Shown: positions 1 through 11,924 of the stretch, piece by piece
Position numbering within the stretch: position 1 is the first letter of the stretch
Layout of the letters: each line of letters begins with the position of its first letter
Translations under genes and position numbers: made by a program
The notes under the pieces: model-generated
The model's database searches: none
Seen by the model: the letters and a program-made list of their open reading frames with translations, nothing else
Told to the model about the DNA's origin: nothing
NCBI GenBank assembly: GCA_008973525.1
Contig: WACJ01000260.1
Location: 310,001 to 374,000 of the forward strand
Reading direction: 5' to 3'
Length of the DNA stretch: 64,000 nt
Source: Stenopsyche tienmushanensis
Lineage: Eukaryota; Arthropoda; Insecta; Trichoptera; Stenopsychidae

Positions 1-1890
1 ATCCCCTGTCACGGATGCATTGTTGAAATGCTCCTTATGCTAGATTTATTCGCAGGGAATCGTAGAAAAAAGATCGCCTCGGGACACTCATGACCCTGAA
101 AGGGTCAAGACGTGAGGTTGAAAGGGTCAAAATCCTCATGGCGCCTTCGGTTGACTATCTTCGTACCGCGTCTATGCTGGATAGAAAAGTCCAACTCGCA
201 GAACCAATTTTCTCCATCGTCTCTCTCAGTGCGGCTTTAATAAATGCTGTGCTGTCTAAATGCATTTTTTTGCATCGTAAGCCATAGATAGCCATTTGAT
301 GATGCAGCATCTTCAATCTCTCGGGATAATGCTATAAAATTATATTGCTCTCTGGGCAGTCTGAAAATATTTTCTAATGGATCCGGACTGTTCATTATTG
401 ATATATCATCGTTCTAAAAGTATTCTTATTTTGTTAGTATTCTTATGGCGTACTAAATACATAGCACCGTAAGGGAAAGGTTAAAGATTCGCATATAGCA
501 TAATGGGGGTCGAATTTGGCCCTATTTCAGCGCGCTTGAGTAAGAATTCGGTTTTGAATTTATTTTATGGCATACAAATGCAGGTATTTAATATTGTGGT
601 GAATCTGCGATCGTAAAAGGATCCATGGGAGGAAAAAATAAACGATCGTGAGCCGCATTGACATGAATATGAAAAGACCATGACGTCCCCATGTGGAAGA
701 CCATGGCGGCTGTTACATTCTATGTGTCACCACTTCCTCTTCCGATTGCCGTTTAAGAAATCACAACGCGTGACCCGAATGTCAACCTGCTGGATGCTAT
801 GCGTTGTGCATCTATTCAGAATTGAATAGAAATCATAAAATCGTATGTTGTTCGCATTAAAAAGATCCAAGAACGTAAAAATGTCAGCGACGGATCACCG
901 GGACGTCGTTGAAGCATTTTCGATGGCTTCAGAACGAAAAAAAAACTAGTCCCCCAAAGACGGTCACACACTCGCTCCAAGACTACAAAAGCAACTGTTC
1001 AAATAAAAAAACCAGTTAACCAGAGATTGCTCTTCCTTTCTGCATGCCTAATATCAAATGCACGTATTAAGTTTCGAAGCTGGATGGCCAGGAAATCCTC
1101 CATAAATACTCCCATCGCCCATAATTAGAGAGTGCGTGGAACGGCAGCGTCCTTATCCAGCGATAACTCTGTTTGCTTTGTAATACCAGTAATTATAACC
1201 AAGTTATATCGCCTCCGAAGCGAACCGACAGCTTATCGTCGTCTAGATTTCTTCCTGTCGGAATCAGGATTACAAAATGTACGTAATTATGGATAAATTG
1301 AGCGACGCAATGCGAGTCTAAGGCGATCGCTGATGAGCTGGTCGTCTTGGACATCCGAGCATATTTACGACCGTAATTCCTCCGATACGGCAATCATCCA
1401 CGTTTGAATTGATGCTCTTAAAAATATGACGGCAAATAATATCGTATAAAGATATCTTGACTGTCCCGATAGTCCAAACACCCTTTGCAAACAGTACAAA
1501 TAAATATTTAAGACAAACATTTCGTTCTTCGCTTGGAAATAATGGATCGAGGGAATATTTACGTATTTGGCTTGATCATATATTGGTCCTTTTGGCGATG
1601 AAATATGATCCTTGCTTTGTGTCGTTTTATGCCGACAAGGATTTTTTGTCGTTGTTGTGAACAAGCGGTCTTAATAACGGCGAGTCCTTGGATCGTATGT
1701 AAATATTTGCGTCTTTGTTTGTATAGCGAAACCCTGAAATTTCAATCCGGGAATGTATGCTTTTCGTGCTCAAGTATTGGAATCGACGAGGAATAGTTTA
1801 CAGGATTATATGTGGACCTTTCAGAGGATCATGAACTACTCGATAGTGTGTACGAAATTCTAAAAAAAATTATGCTGTCATTCATACATA
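1..1890. other. No recognisable gene; unassigned A+T-rich DNA
   Basis: Only short open frames on both strands, none with a recognisable domain or a convincing splice context. The longest (about 99 codons, minus strand, near 1365-1664) looks like chance. The region could be intergenic or intronic. Confidence 0.5.
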
Positions 1891-2290
1891 CTCAAACCTC
1901 TTTTTGTGCGACTTTTTTTTGTGCGATTTCGAAGTTATGCGGTATAAATCATATTGCATCTGCTGTCGCTGAATATACCGACACAGCCTTTATTCTTGTT
2001 TAGAATTATGAAAATCGCAATGAAGATTATCATGCAGCGATGATATTTTGTAATTAAAATAATTAGTATTTCTATAGTGGATGTCTGGCATTTGAGATGC
2101 CAGATGTAAGACATCCTTAAAAATTTACTAATAATGCAAAACGTCCTTTAAATGTTATTTTTTAAATGCCTTATTGTTTTCCTGTTAAATTATTAACTTT
2201 TTTTGTGCGATTTTGATGATATAATTTATATAGCTGTTTCAAAGTTATGCGGTTTTTAAAACCCATGGAACGCATCTTAGCTTTTGCTCA
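1891..2290 (+). repeat. TA-flanked DNA-transposon relic (CTCAAACCTC family)
   Basis: Begins just after a TA with CTCAAACCTCTTTTTGTGCG and carries the phrases TTTGTGCGA and AAGTTATGCGG, which recur at 24914-25418, 43985-44745 and 63636 to the window end. The part near 2100-2275 is inverted relative to 44000-44130. Internal repetition of the tip motif and TA flanks suggest a non-autonomous Tc1/mariner-superfamily element, possibly pogo-like. No coding capacity. The right end is unclear. Confidence 0.55.
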
Positions 2291-2397
2291 CAAATCTACC
2301 ACACAAAAAAAGGTTCAAGTGTACATATGCGTGTTCCTTGTCCAAGGAAATTGATTTTTTCAAATCAAGACATCAAAATGTCATTTGTAATTCCTTT

Positions 2398-2775
2398 TTA
2401 ACCTGTACGGTAGTACGGTCGCCTATTTGCGATCGAATTCCCGTGATTCAGAAAGAGCATTCTTTCACGTTTTCACGTTGCACGTTGAATTTGGAGAGAA
2501 ACAATGACGGAGAAAAAATCTTGCGTACATCATACGATTGTATAGATCGTTAACCCAAATTTATCGACTAATAATGATGCGTGAATTATATAATGAATCG
2601 ATTTCAAGCGTATTGTTTATGCTTACACAAAGAAATGATCGAATATTGTATGCTATCGGCAGTGTTTATTTATTTAAATACAAGCTTCATACACGCTGCG
2701 ATGGTCCTGAGAGATAAGTGGATTTGTACGGATGATAAGTGACGGACATATGAATATAGCATTTAAAATTAGCTT
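2398..2775 (+). repeat. piggyBac-like MITE, family A, copy 1 (3' end lost)
   Basis: Starts with TTAACC and contains the family A core: a stretch with GTACGATTGTATAGATCGTT, then ATCGACTAATAATGAT, then CAGTGTTTATTTATTT and CATACACGCTGCGA. The right terminus (consensus ACTACTCAAAG-GTTAA) is missing. The TTAA flank with a CCC-type tip is the piggyBac hallmark. The transposase source is not in this copy. Confidence 0.7.
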
Positions 2776-4278
2776 TTGTCTTATTAATGTCTTATTAATT
2801 TCCTTGGAGCTTCTAATGAAGGAAGAAGGGGATGCCTTTCTGCAAATATAGTACCCTACAGCAGAATAGATCCGTTGATATTTATTGTGTGTTGAAATGT
2901 TTTATCCAATTGTTTTGGATTTATTTGTTGTATGTATTAACTATTTGAGAAGTGTCCATAGCTTGTTATTATTGTAAGACTAGACATGAGCCAAGACTGT
3001 TAATGTAATTAAGCCCACATTTGATCTCACTATAGTGATATGTCCTTGTCCAGCATGCGAAGAATTCCATGCTGTGATTCTCACATTCGGAACATGGAGT
3101 GCGCGCAAACATTCCTGGACAGACGTTCGGTCTTCGATGTTTGCAGTGGACGCAAATAGACTTGGAGTGGATCCTCAAACAAGGGGTTCCAAAATCGGAC
3201 AGACGCATTAAGCTAGCGCCGACGATGCGCGCGCACTCGAACATAATGCATTAGAAAGTTGTGTACTTTCGATGGAACGAAAATGAATCGCAAAAATGAA
3301 GACTCGTCAGTCAGCTTCGAAGGTCAGCGCTGAGCCTCCGTGCTAACGACCTCCTCGTCTTTCTTCTTTTTTCGTGATGATGGCGCTGAAGCGCGTGCCT
3401 AATGCAAGTCTGCTCCATCGCTTTTTATCGTCTCCGTTCCGCGACGATGTGTCTTAATGAATGTTTGGATTGGATCCGGCACTTTTTGCTCCTTCCTATT
3501 TGCCATTGACCCTGATGCATGAGGATTGGTTGGCGACCCCTGCTGCAGCGGCCTGCTTGCAGTCGGTCTGTGTGCCGCGCTAAAAATAGCAACGAAGAAG
3601 TACTCTCGAGGAGAGCAAGGGTCTCTTTGCTCAGCACCAACAGCAAAAACGTGACCCATAACTCCAACTGCATCTGTCTGCATTTACACGCACTCGAGGA
3701 TCGCATCATGCATCTTGCAGACGAGAAAGAAGCCAAGCCCGCAACTCGCGGATTCAACGTCTGAATCGATATTTTAACGACGAATGTAATAAAAAGGAAG
3801 ACGACTCCGGAGAGACGTTGCGTCGAAAGGACGTCGCCAATGCGGTCTTTATTAAAGACCTGGAATTCAAGTTTAACAACTCCTAACAGGTCTAATTATA
3901 AAACCTCAGCATCTATAGAATATGTTATGGACGCCGTGCAGCATGAATAAATTCATCCTTTTGACCGATCCCAGCAATCCAGTTGGATTTAATTGCGCCC
4001 GACCAATAAATCATATTCGACTTGGACTATTTTTAAATTAAATTAGATCCTGGACTAAGACATATGATGTATACCAATCTCTACCAGTACCTGTTAATTT
4101 GACAGATCGACTAGTTGTATGTTTAAACATAATTCACTGAAAATGTTAACACCTGAATCTGAATGGGGAGAGATTTAAGAGATCTTAGATTTATACGTTT
4201 TCGCATGAAAATGATGAACAGTAAGATAATAGTAAGATGATATAACTCCGAAAGAGATTGAAAGATTTAGCAGCCACC
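2776..4278. other. No recognisable gene; G+C-richer island at about 3300-3780
   Basis: From about 3300 to 3780 the DNA is richer in G+C and open in several frames on both strands (up to about 110 codons). That pattern fits low stop density better than selection on one frame. No domain, signal peptide or splice pair was recognised. An untranslated exon or regulatory island is possible. Confidence 0.4.
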
Positions 4279-4592
4279 TTAACCCCTCAGAGCAGTAAGA
4301 CATAGAATAGTGTCCAAATTTCAGTGCCTCATAAAGAGCATTCTTACACGTTGAGCTCGGAGATACAGAGACGGATAGTTTTTTTGCACGTTGATTTTGG
4401 AGTGAAATAGAGACGGAGAGAGTATGCTGCGTACATCGTACGATTGTATAGATCGTTAACCCAAATTTATCGACTGTGATATGTGAATGATATGACGAAT
4501 AAGTGGATTTATACGACGATAAGTGACGGACAAGCAAATATAGCATCTAAGATTATGAAGATTTTAAATTAATTCACTACTCAAAGGGCTAA
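4279..4592 (+). repeat. piggyBac-like MITE, family A, copy 2 (internal deletion)
   Basis: Opens with TTAACCCCTCAGAGCAGT and closes with TTCACTACTCAAAGGGCTAA, an inverted match. The core GTACGATTGTATAGATCGTT is present. About 100 bases, including the CATACACGCTGCG segment, are missing compared with copies 3 and 9. Confidence 0.75.
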
Positions 4593-4810
4593 CGAGCGAT
4601 TTTAAGATATTTTGAACTTGAAGTTATACATATAAATTTTCCAAAACGAAACTAGATATGATAAAGAAAGCAAACATTATTTCAATAGTGATGGATATGA
4701 ATATCTATGACAATGTAAAAAAATGGCTAAATTATATCCAAATATGTAGAAAATGGTATTCAATTGATACATTTCTTTATCGACATAAATTAGGCGACAT
4801 AAATTAGGCT

Positions 4811-5204
4811 TTAACCCTTTGAGCAGTACAGTCGCGTATTTGCGATCGAATTTCAGTGATTCATAAAAACATTCTTACAAATTGAACTCTGAGAGAAAAA
4901 TTATGCACGCTGAGGTTTGAAATAAACAGAGACGAAAATAATATTTTGCGTACATCGTACGATTGTATAGATCTATAACCCAAATTTATCTACTAATAAT
5001 GATGACCCAAATGAATCGATTTCAAGTGTATTGCTTATGTTTACGTGAATAAATGAACGAAGATGTTTATTTATATACAATATTCATACACGCTGCGCGG
5101 TCCTGATAGATAAATGGATTTGTACGGATGATAAGTGGCGAACATACGAATATAGCATCTAAGTTTATGATGATTTTAAATTAGTTCACTACTCAAAGCG
5201 TTAA
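4811..5204 (+). repeat. piggyBac-like MITE, family A, copy 3 (complete)
   Basis: A 394 bp element including both TTAA sites. The left end is TTAACCCTTTGAGCAGT and the right end is CACTACTCAAAGCGTTAA, giving imperfect inverted repeats of about 16-18 bp. One of two copies here with both termini and a full-length core. No open frame encodes transposase. Confidence 0.8.
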
Positions 5205-7689
5205 TTAATTAATATGACGGGCATTAATATAGTCAGGTATTATAAAAATGAAGTAAACCTGGTTTAAATGATTCAGTCAGACAATCATCTATGCCTATTT
5301 TGTGGTATTTATTTGATCTATTGTTATAGATAATAAAACGAGAGTGGTTGTAATCTCGACGAATAGTTATGATATTAGATCTCATCAGATAAAACGTGAG
5401 AGTAAAGCTCTCATCTGATAATGGAATTACTCTGTAATGGAGTTTAATGAAGCCTTTGAAAGTTATGAGAGCCGAACCGTCAAATGCTCGCACTTCACCA
5501 TTAACAACTTTTCCACTAAATCATAGCAATCTACGATTTGTGCACACGATGTGTTAAAATGACTTTCGTTAATTATCGCAAGTCATGGAGCTGCATCATG
5601 ACGATGATTGTATTGTTGTGAGTCATCCAGGCTCATCCCGAATCCTCGCATCCAAGATGATTAACATTTGAAAGCGTCCCTCTTTCACTGTCGATTTTTA
5701 CGTCGATAGGCGCACGTGAGCCATTATTTGCTACACCCGACCCGACTTACAATGCTCTCACGTAATTAAATAAATCGAGTATGCTAAATTCATTCAAATG
5801 CGCTCCAGGAAATATGTATGATCGGCACGTACCTGATGATACAACCGATTCAGGCATTTCAGGACTTCCACATTGTATCAGCATTGATATGCTGCCCTTG
5901 AAACGCGAAAAAGAACGAATGTGACTCCCAAGAAGTCGTAAAATTAAAATTGGGGGCACATAGTCGCCATAAAGTGTCACAGCGTCTTACATCGACAATG
6001 ATCTTGTTGGATTAACATATATATTATAGGCCCTAAGACTTAGTGAATTCAAAAAAGCATGTACCCGGACAGTGAAAGGTGTAATATATTTAGTAAGTAG
6101 CATAATTGAGACAGTTTATTAAAACATATACATAGCAAAGAGCACATTTTTGCTCGCTGTATACAAATCAAGGTAACGTGTATGGAGCATATATTTCATA
6201 TTTAAGTTATGTGGTTTCATTGTAATCGATACATTTACGTATAAATTGAGATCGTCTTTTAAAAAAAAATGATTTAGTTTAGCAACTGCAATATTTTCAA
6301 GGCAATTCAGCTCCAATTGGCAATCAGATCCAATGTCAATTGAAACAATTTCGACCGTTTGAATCATTGATTGCTCAACACCAGACCGGGGTTAAATGTC
6401 AACGATCACTATTTTGGCTGCTCTGACTGCAGCACACTCCTTACGATAGGGCAATTGAAGACCCTGCCCACCTTCGCCCGAGAGAACCCATCATCCAGGG
6501 ACATAAAAGCATCATTTTTTTAAGGATCGCAGGGGAACGAACCTGTCCGCCTCCTTCGATACGAAACGCGCTACAATATCGCATTATGGGCTTTTTTTCT
6601 TTCTTCCGACGAAGATATGAACGTGATGCCCTCGGGCTGGAGCACTACGACGACGACCATATGCAGCCATTAAATTGTGATGCCCAGATCCATCAGAATA
6701 ATTACACTCTCACGAGAAAAGAAGCCAAAACAACCGGCCTAGGAGAACATTGCATAACGATCCTTGAACTTGATCGGGCATAAATTCACCTGACGAGAAA
6801 TTGTTCGAAACCATTTCGAAATTATCTATTGTATATTATGCGAACAACTATTTTTTTCGAGCAACTGACCTAAGTCAATATCAACAGTTAAATCCAATTG
6901 AAACGCCTTAATAATCCAAGTAAATTTATGCAAATCGCTTGCCATGACTATGTTTTTGGCATGTTTTTATGGCAAAAAAAGCACAGGAATTAATGTGTTA
7001 TGACCGCAATTGTTCCAAGCGCACCCAGGTGAAAAGCATTTTGCAATTATTTATAATATGCGAATATTAACACTTCAAAGACGCGATGCTATCGACGTCG
7101 ATGCGCATTGTTTGTGTTGATAAATTTAATTTCGTTTCCGCCACGATCGCATGTGATCGTTGTTTTAGCGGTCGAAAAACAACGTTGTTTTAATTAATGT
7201 GAGATTTTTTCGCATTTCAGGATGCCACTCTAAATCCTGATAGGAATCATCAAATTCTTGCGTTTAAATCGTTTACAAAAACATTGCGTTTTTGTGTTGA
7301 AAAAATCACAAACAAAGCCATTAGTAGATTCATAAATGCGCAACGGATGATTTTTTTTTGTTCGGTGTCCTTTAAGCAATTCTTCTTAATTGATTTCGAC
7401 AAGGCCTCCATAATCTTTGCTTTGATTCTGAGATTTTTTGATGATGAATCTATGAAAAAATTAGTCAGATGATGTTTGAAATTAACGATGGTTTAAATTG
7501 CAAATCGACCGCTCATAAGAGGCCCTGCCCTTCTTCGATTTATCGTCTAATTTACTTTTGGATAACAGGAAAATCATGCTAAATCTGCATTAAGATCGGA
7601 AATATTAATACTTTCCAAAATGTAGATTTTAGTTGCAATTTTTGTAAATAAGAGTCACATAATGAACTTATTATAACTAGGGTCCTAAT
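5205..7689. other. No recognisable gene
   Basis: Short frames only. A 65-codon + strand frame at 6586-6783 begins with a basic stretch (FRRRYERD) but has no recognised relative and no clear splice sites. A minus-strand frame at 5747-5980 is also unrecognised. Confidence 0.45.
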
Positions 7690-7742
7690 CGAATATTTAC
7701 CTTTTTTAATCAAGGTTGATCTTTGACCAATTAGAAAACGTC

Positions 7743-7873
7743 AGCACGTCCCTAAACAAAGAAATCTAGTGGTGTCAGATCTGGAGACCGTGCGAGCCAA
7801 GGAATAGGGCACGTATCCAAGCAAAGAAATCCACTGGTGTCAGGTCTGGAGACCGTGCGAGCCACGGAAAAGG
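7743..7873 (-). pseudogene. DDE transposase fragment, tandemly duplicated
   Basis: The minus strand reads WLARSPDLTPVDFFAW, the conserved block around the third catalytic acidic region of Tc1/IS630-type transposases (compare WLARSPDLTPLDFFVWG at about 14900). The block occurs twice head to tail: about 7743-7808 and 7809-7873, near-identical units of about 65 bp. Nothing else of the enzyme is readable, so it cannot be active. Confidence 0.65.
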
Positions 7874-8307
7874 GCCACCAAAATAATACATTTACATGAC
7901 AGAAGTACCCACAAAATAAATCCTAATTGAAGGAATAAGCATCGTCTTTGCAAAAATTAAAGAGAGAATGCTACTTTAGACAACTATAGTTGAAATAAAT
8001 AAAAGATGTCATCCACGCATAACTAGAGACCATTTTAAAACTGAACCAAGTTCAAAATAGTTGTTAGTTTTTTGTTTAAATCATTTTGAAGTTGACATTT
8101 ATTCGTCAAATCAAATTTTATGCGATTTTGAAAGCTCAAAAGTAATTTTCTTTAAACCAATTGCATAAAATAATGATTTATTTAAATCAAAAATACATTG
8201 TAAAATACAAAAACAATTCAAAGTTATAACGACTTGAAGTTGAAATTTTGGATATTTTTTTAAAATAATGAAAAAAATTCTATTTAGACAACAATGACAC
8301 TTAGGAC

Positions 8308-8905
8308 CAGGAAATCCAATCCCGGGATCCCAGACAATTTTAGGTGTTCATGAATTCCCGGAATTAATAAACGTATTACGTATTAGTAAACGTAAATAAC
8401 GTGAAATTTTTATCTAACCGAAATCGTACACCTCACCAGCACGATGAAGTCTACAAAATCGAGACATTCGCGCCGAAATCTGAACGCTTGGAAACAGTGG
8501 CGTAACTACTAATTGGCGAGCTTAGGCAACGCCTAGGGGCAGTAGTACATATATGCTTTTCAAATTTTTATATTAACCTTTCCCACCGGTGATGTATTTA
8601 CTACACCTCGACTCTAACAATGGGAATATCGACATGAAATATAATAGATATGGGGTTCAGATTTTTTGTATTCCTTCGTAATATAATTACGAATCACATC
8701 AAAGTATTATAGTATATAAGTATTCATCTGCAGCGACGGGAATAAATAATTTGTAGGGAAATCGGGAATTTTGCAAGTTATGGTCCGTGTCTCAGGAGGA
8801 TGGAATTTCACTTAGATATTTAACAAGCATTTATACTATTTTATAGGATTATTCTGAATCCCGAAATCCTGGGATCGAAATTTTGTCTCGGGATTGGATT
8901 CCCTA
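8308..8905. mobile_element. Non-autonomous hAT element with target-site duplication
   Basis: Starts CAGGAAATCCAATCCCGGGA and ends TCGGGATTGGATTCCCTA, which are inverted repeats. The flanks are CTTAGGAC on the left (8300-8307) and TTTAGGAC on the right (8906-8913), a 7/8-matching 8 bp duplication as expected for hAT. At 598 bp it lacks transposase. Internal sequence is shared with 10750-11567 and 48240-48880. Confidence 0.85.
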
Positions 8906-8960
8906 TTTAGGACATAGAGTGTGAAACGTAGCAAAAGACCGAATATTTTAATTTACGATT

Positions 8961-10020
8961 TTATCCATCGCGGTGCTTTTAAGCCATTTCCTCCGGCTCT
9001 TGCAAACTAATTCGTATTCATGTAAAAGCACAAGAGAGCGTTTGACTGTCGAAGAAAAAAAAATCTGATTACGTATTCCAACTTATTCCAATTGTGTATA
9101 TCCGCCAGAGGAGGAAGGAAGGCTCGTACCAAATCGGAAAAAAAAGTTTGAAATTAGAATGCACGATGCATTCAATTCTTATGCCATTGTCCCGGGGGTA
9201 CAAATAATATATATACAGGACGATCCAAAAGTAAATTGGCGAAATTTTCGGCTTTTATATGTCGATTGAACTTGATTATGCTCGCTCAATAGTGCATGTT
9301 GCATGACATTGCATAAGCACGCAATCCGCAATTGACACATGCAAACGATCCGCTTTTAAATGTGCGGTGAAAGGAAAATGAATGAAATAATTTATCAGAC
9401 CGTGGATGCAATTTTATGAATGGATTCGGTTACATATTTTTTAATTAATGCGTTTAAAGCGGTTCTTATGAAAAAAAAACGTTTGAGGAGCTTTCGTGAC
9501 GAAAGCTCGCATTGTATGTAAATTTTGCGTCTGGTCGTATATGAACGCTTTGAAATATTGTCGATGGGAAATATTTTCATGTAATTGTTTAAAAACATTC
9601 ATCATTTGAATATACAAATTTAAAATGAGATAAAAATTGATATTATTGTGCATATTGTGCAAAATATTGCGCAAATGATAGCGCGATTTGAAATTTCGTT
9701 TATTTTGTTGAACGTCAATCCAGATCATTTTAGTATGAATATTGGACGTTTTAAAGGATTTAATGTATGGATTTGTTGGATTTATTCGATGCAATTTAAA
9801 GCTGCGGTCAAAAGCTCGCGCGCTATTTCGACGCTCGAGCTTTCAGATACGTCTTTTTGTTCATAATAAAATCTCGCCGTACGCAATAAAATATAATTGG
9901 ATTCGTTCGAGATACAGGATACATTCGATCGTGAAAAATACGCGACGTATCCTTAGGGCAATGATAGACAGGATGAAATCGTTTATCTGACGCTTATGAT
10001 AGAATGTATAAAGTATTAAC
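8961..10020. other. No recognisable exon; downstream (intron side) of the signal-peptide exon
   Basis: Contains a minus-strand frame of 117 codons (9794-9441) and overlapping + frames, all low-complexity and A+T-rich without a recognised domain. If the 10078-10021 exon is real, this stretch is the start of its first intron. Confidence 0.4.
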
Positions 10021-10078
10021 CTGCAGCAGGCAGGGCGGCGGCGACGAGGGCCAACAGCAATCCTGGTAAGACTCTCAT
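10021..10078 (-). CDS. Candidate first coding exon encoding a signal peptide; secreted protein of unknown function
   Basis: The minus strand reads ATG AGA GTC and continues in one frame as MRVLPGLLLALVAAALPAA plus one base of the next codon. Residues 1-3 form a short n-region with Arg2, residues about 5-15 are a Leu/Ala/Val hydrophobic core, and the A-L-P-A-A end suits signal peptidase cleavage. The exon ends with GCAG followed by GTTAAT, an acceptable but suboptimal donor. The ATG is preceded by AATCATC. A TATA-like box and an NRF-1-type palindrome lie upstream in a G+C-rich island. A short first exon carrying only the signal peptide is common in insect secreted and cuticular protein genes. 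That is context, not identification: no later exon was recognised downstream on this strand, so the mature protein is unknown. Confidence 0.6.
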
Positions 10079-10186
10079 GATGATTTGGTGGGGCTTTGAG
10101 AAACACTGGACGTTACACTGGAGAAGCAACGAGCAGCACGCGCAACAGCCGGTCGCAAACACGCGGGCCGCCGCACGCGCATTCCC

Positions 10187-10193
10187 TTATATC
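10187..10193 (-). promoter_or_regulatory. TATA-like box of the signal-peptide gene
   Basis: The minus strand reads ATATAAG, about 110 bp upstream of the start codon at 10078. That would place transcription start near 10160 and give a 5' untranslated region of roughly 80 bp. An arthropod initiator-like CCAGTG also occurs closer to the ATG, so the exact start is open. Confidence 0.5.
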
Positions 10194-10228
10194 CGGACAC
10201 CTCTCCTGCAACTCCAGACACTTGCGCC

Positions 10229-10240
10229 TGCGCATGCGCA
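10229..10240. promoter_or_regulatory. NRF-1 / erect wing-type palindromic site
   Basis: The sequence TGCGCATGCGCA is a perfect 12 bp palindrome matching the known NRF-1 (insect erect wing) consensus. It lies about 40 bp upstream of the TATA-like box, within a G+C-rich island at 10010-10320. The position suits a proximal promoter element. Binding is inferred from the motif only. Confidence 0.5.
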
Positions 10241-10329
10241 TACTCTTCATCCGCACAATACCTGCTCGCCCTCCCGCCTAATCTTCTCCAGGCACGTCCC
10301 GTACTAATGCAGCGCCCGGCGCTATACAA

Positions 10330-10749
10330 ATGTAATTAATTGCATTCTATCGTCCATATTCATCTATGAACTTCTTAGAACTTCAACATCAACAGACTAT
10401 GAATAACTTTAACAATTTTGAATAATTCAAAGATTTTAACTGAAATTTTGTAGGAAAATAAAAATTTTATATCGTCTTCCCTTCTGGATGTAAATATATA
10501 TAAGAGAAAATACGTCATCTTCTGGCTTAAACGTCCATCTCTGCAGGAATTTGCATTGTGGACATTGATAATGCGAATTTTCAAAATCTGAATAATTGTA
10601 TACATATATCACCGGTATAAATTCAAAATCAACAAAGCAGATTTTTAATCCACAAGTAGCTTACGTTAACTATTGCTAAATAAACGACGTCTACTTTCGA
10701 TATAAAGTGGCTAGAACTTCGATAGACATTGTTCAATATAAAAAATCAC
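10330..10749. other. No recognisable gene between the promoter island and the hAT element
   Basis: A+T-rich sequence with only short frames. No repeat shared elsewhere in the window was noticed. Confidence 0.45.
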
Positions 10750-11567
10750 TTGAAGGCCAAAGAATTTTATTTATTTAAGAAAAGATAAAAATGCAATTAA
10801 AAAAATAAAATAAATAAAACACTAAAAAATTCAAATATTATTTTGAAAATATGCCCGAAGTAACATTAACATTAAACATTAGTGTTTCGTCATTTAGTCT
10901 GGATCTGATTTTGGAAGTCAGGCAACTTGCTGCTGAAAATGCACGCTCAGCCTCCACACTCGTTGGAGGTATCGTCATCAAATATTTAAATGCTAGTTCA
11001 AGTTGATGACCGCGTGAGCCCCCATTTTCGTATAACACCATCAATGTGACTGGTGAAATTCCTTTCTGCTGAGATACGGACTAAACTCGCAAAATTCCCG
11101 ATTTCTCGACAAATTATTTATTTCCGTCGCTGCAGATGAATACTTATATACTATAATACTTTGATGTGATTCGTAATTATATTACGGAGGAATACAAAAA
11201 TTCTGAACCCCGTATCTATTATATTTCATGTCGATATTCCCATTATTCGTCGAGGTGTAGTAAATACATCACCGGTGGGGAAGGTAAATATGTATAACAA
11301 TTTGAAAAACATACATGTACGCTATATATGTATACATATATTAGACAGTCACTGCCCCTGGGCGTCGCCTATGTTCACCAATTAGTAATTACGCCACTGT
11401 TTCCGAGCGTCCAGATTTCGTCGGGAATGTCTCGATTTAGTAGCCTTCATCGTGTACGATTTCTGTTAGATAAAAATTTCAATCCCGAAATTTTCGGGAT
11501 TACGTTTTATAATCCCGGGATTCTTAAGTACCTAAAACTGTCCGGGATCCCGGGATTGGATTCCCTA
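10750..11567 (-). mobile_element. hAT element with transposase 3' remnant, left end eroded
   Basis: The right terminus GGGATTGGATTCCCTA at 11552-11567 is the same tip as in the hAT at 8308-8905. Sequence around 11050-11480 is the inverted counterpart of 8400-8780. The left part has a transposase fragment. No matching left terminus was found, so the element is truncated or rearranged there. Confidence 0.75.
10838..11044 (-). pseudogene. hAT transposase C-terminal dimerisation domain, fragment
   Basis: About 68 codons contain IPPTSVEAERAFSAAS and KIRSRLNDETL, the diagnostic core of the hAT family C-terminal dimerisation region (known as hATC). This domain follows the RNase H-like catalytic core and mediates oligomerisation of the transposase. 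Only the C-terminal end is readable. The BED finger and catalytic residues are absent, so the copy is dead. It gives the family assignment for the related non-coding copies at 8308 and 48240. Confidence 0.85.
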
Positions 11568-11576
11568 ATAGAGGGG

Positions 11577-11690
11577 ATCTTCTAATAAAGCGAGCATAGC
11601 AGGAATACGGTAGTACGTAAATTCACGTTCTAGTGTCTAGTTGCGTAAAAGATGTCGGTAAGAAATCCCACCAAATGCGAGCGGATCAAT
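11577..11690 (+). repeat. mariner 5' fragment
   Basis: Matches, in opposite orientation, the 5' untranslated part and first codons of the mariner at 34078-35194. The shared stretch runs from GAGCATAGCAGGAA through the start codon of MSVRNPTKCERI. Nothing of the catalytic domain follows. Confidence 0.7.
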
Positions 11691-11924
11691 TTTTACTATA
11701 GTCGTGAATTATTTTTTATGATGTTTAAATAAATATTCTGTTCTATTATTTCATTAATGAAAAACTTATTATGAACCCCATTCGCCGATATACACCCCCA
11801 AATCATGGCACCACCACCACCAGCGTTCCCAAAAATATTAAATTGACTTTCATGAGAAAATTCGAATCGCTTCTTTCGATTCGATTACAGCAGACTCGTG
11901 GTAATCAGAAAAACGTTTTACAAG

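Larger units (their letters stand above)
7690..8960 (-). mobile_element. Tc1/IS630-like transposon remnant, interrupted by a hAT insertion
   Basis: The segment at 8040-8307 matches, in inverted orientation, 14290-14550. The sequence resumes after the hAT at 8914 with GTGTGAAACGTAGCAAAA, also found at 17318-17523. A transposase fragment lies at its left end. Family resemblance is to insect DDE transposons carrying the SPDLTPLDFF motif. Outer boundaries are approximate. Confidence 0.6.

Noticed and set aside
3425..3757. A 110-codon frame in the 3.3-3.8 kb G+C-rich patch as a coding exon.
   Set aside because: Three mutually overlapping frames on both strands are open, and none has recognisable content.
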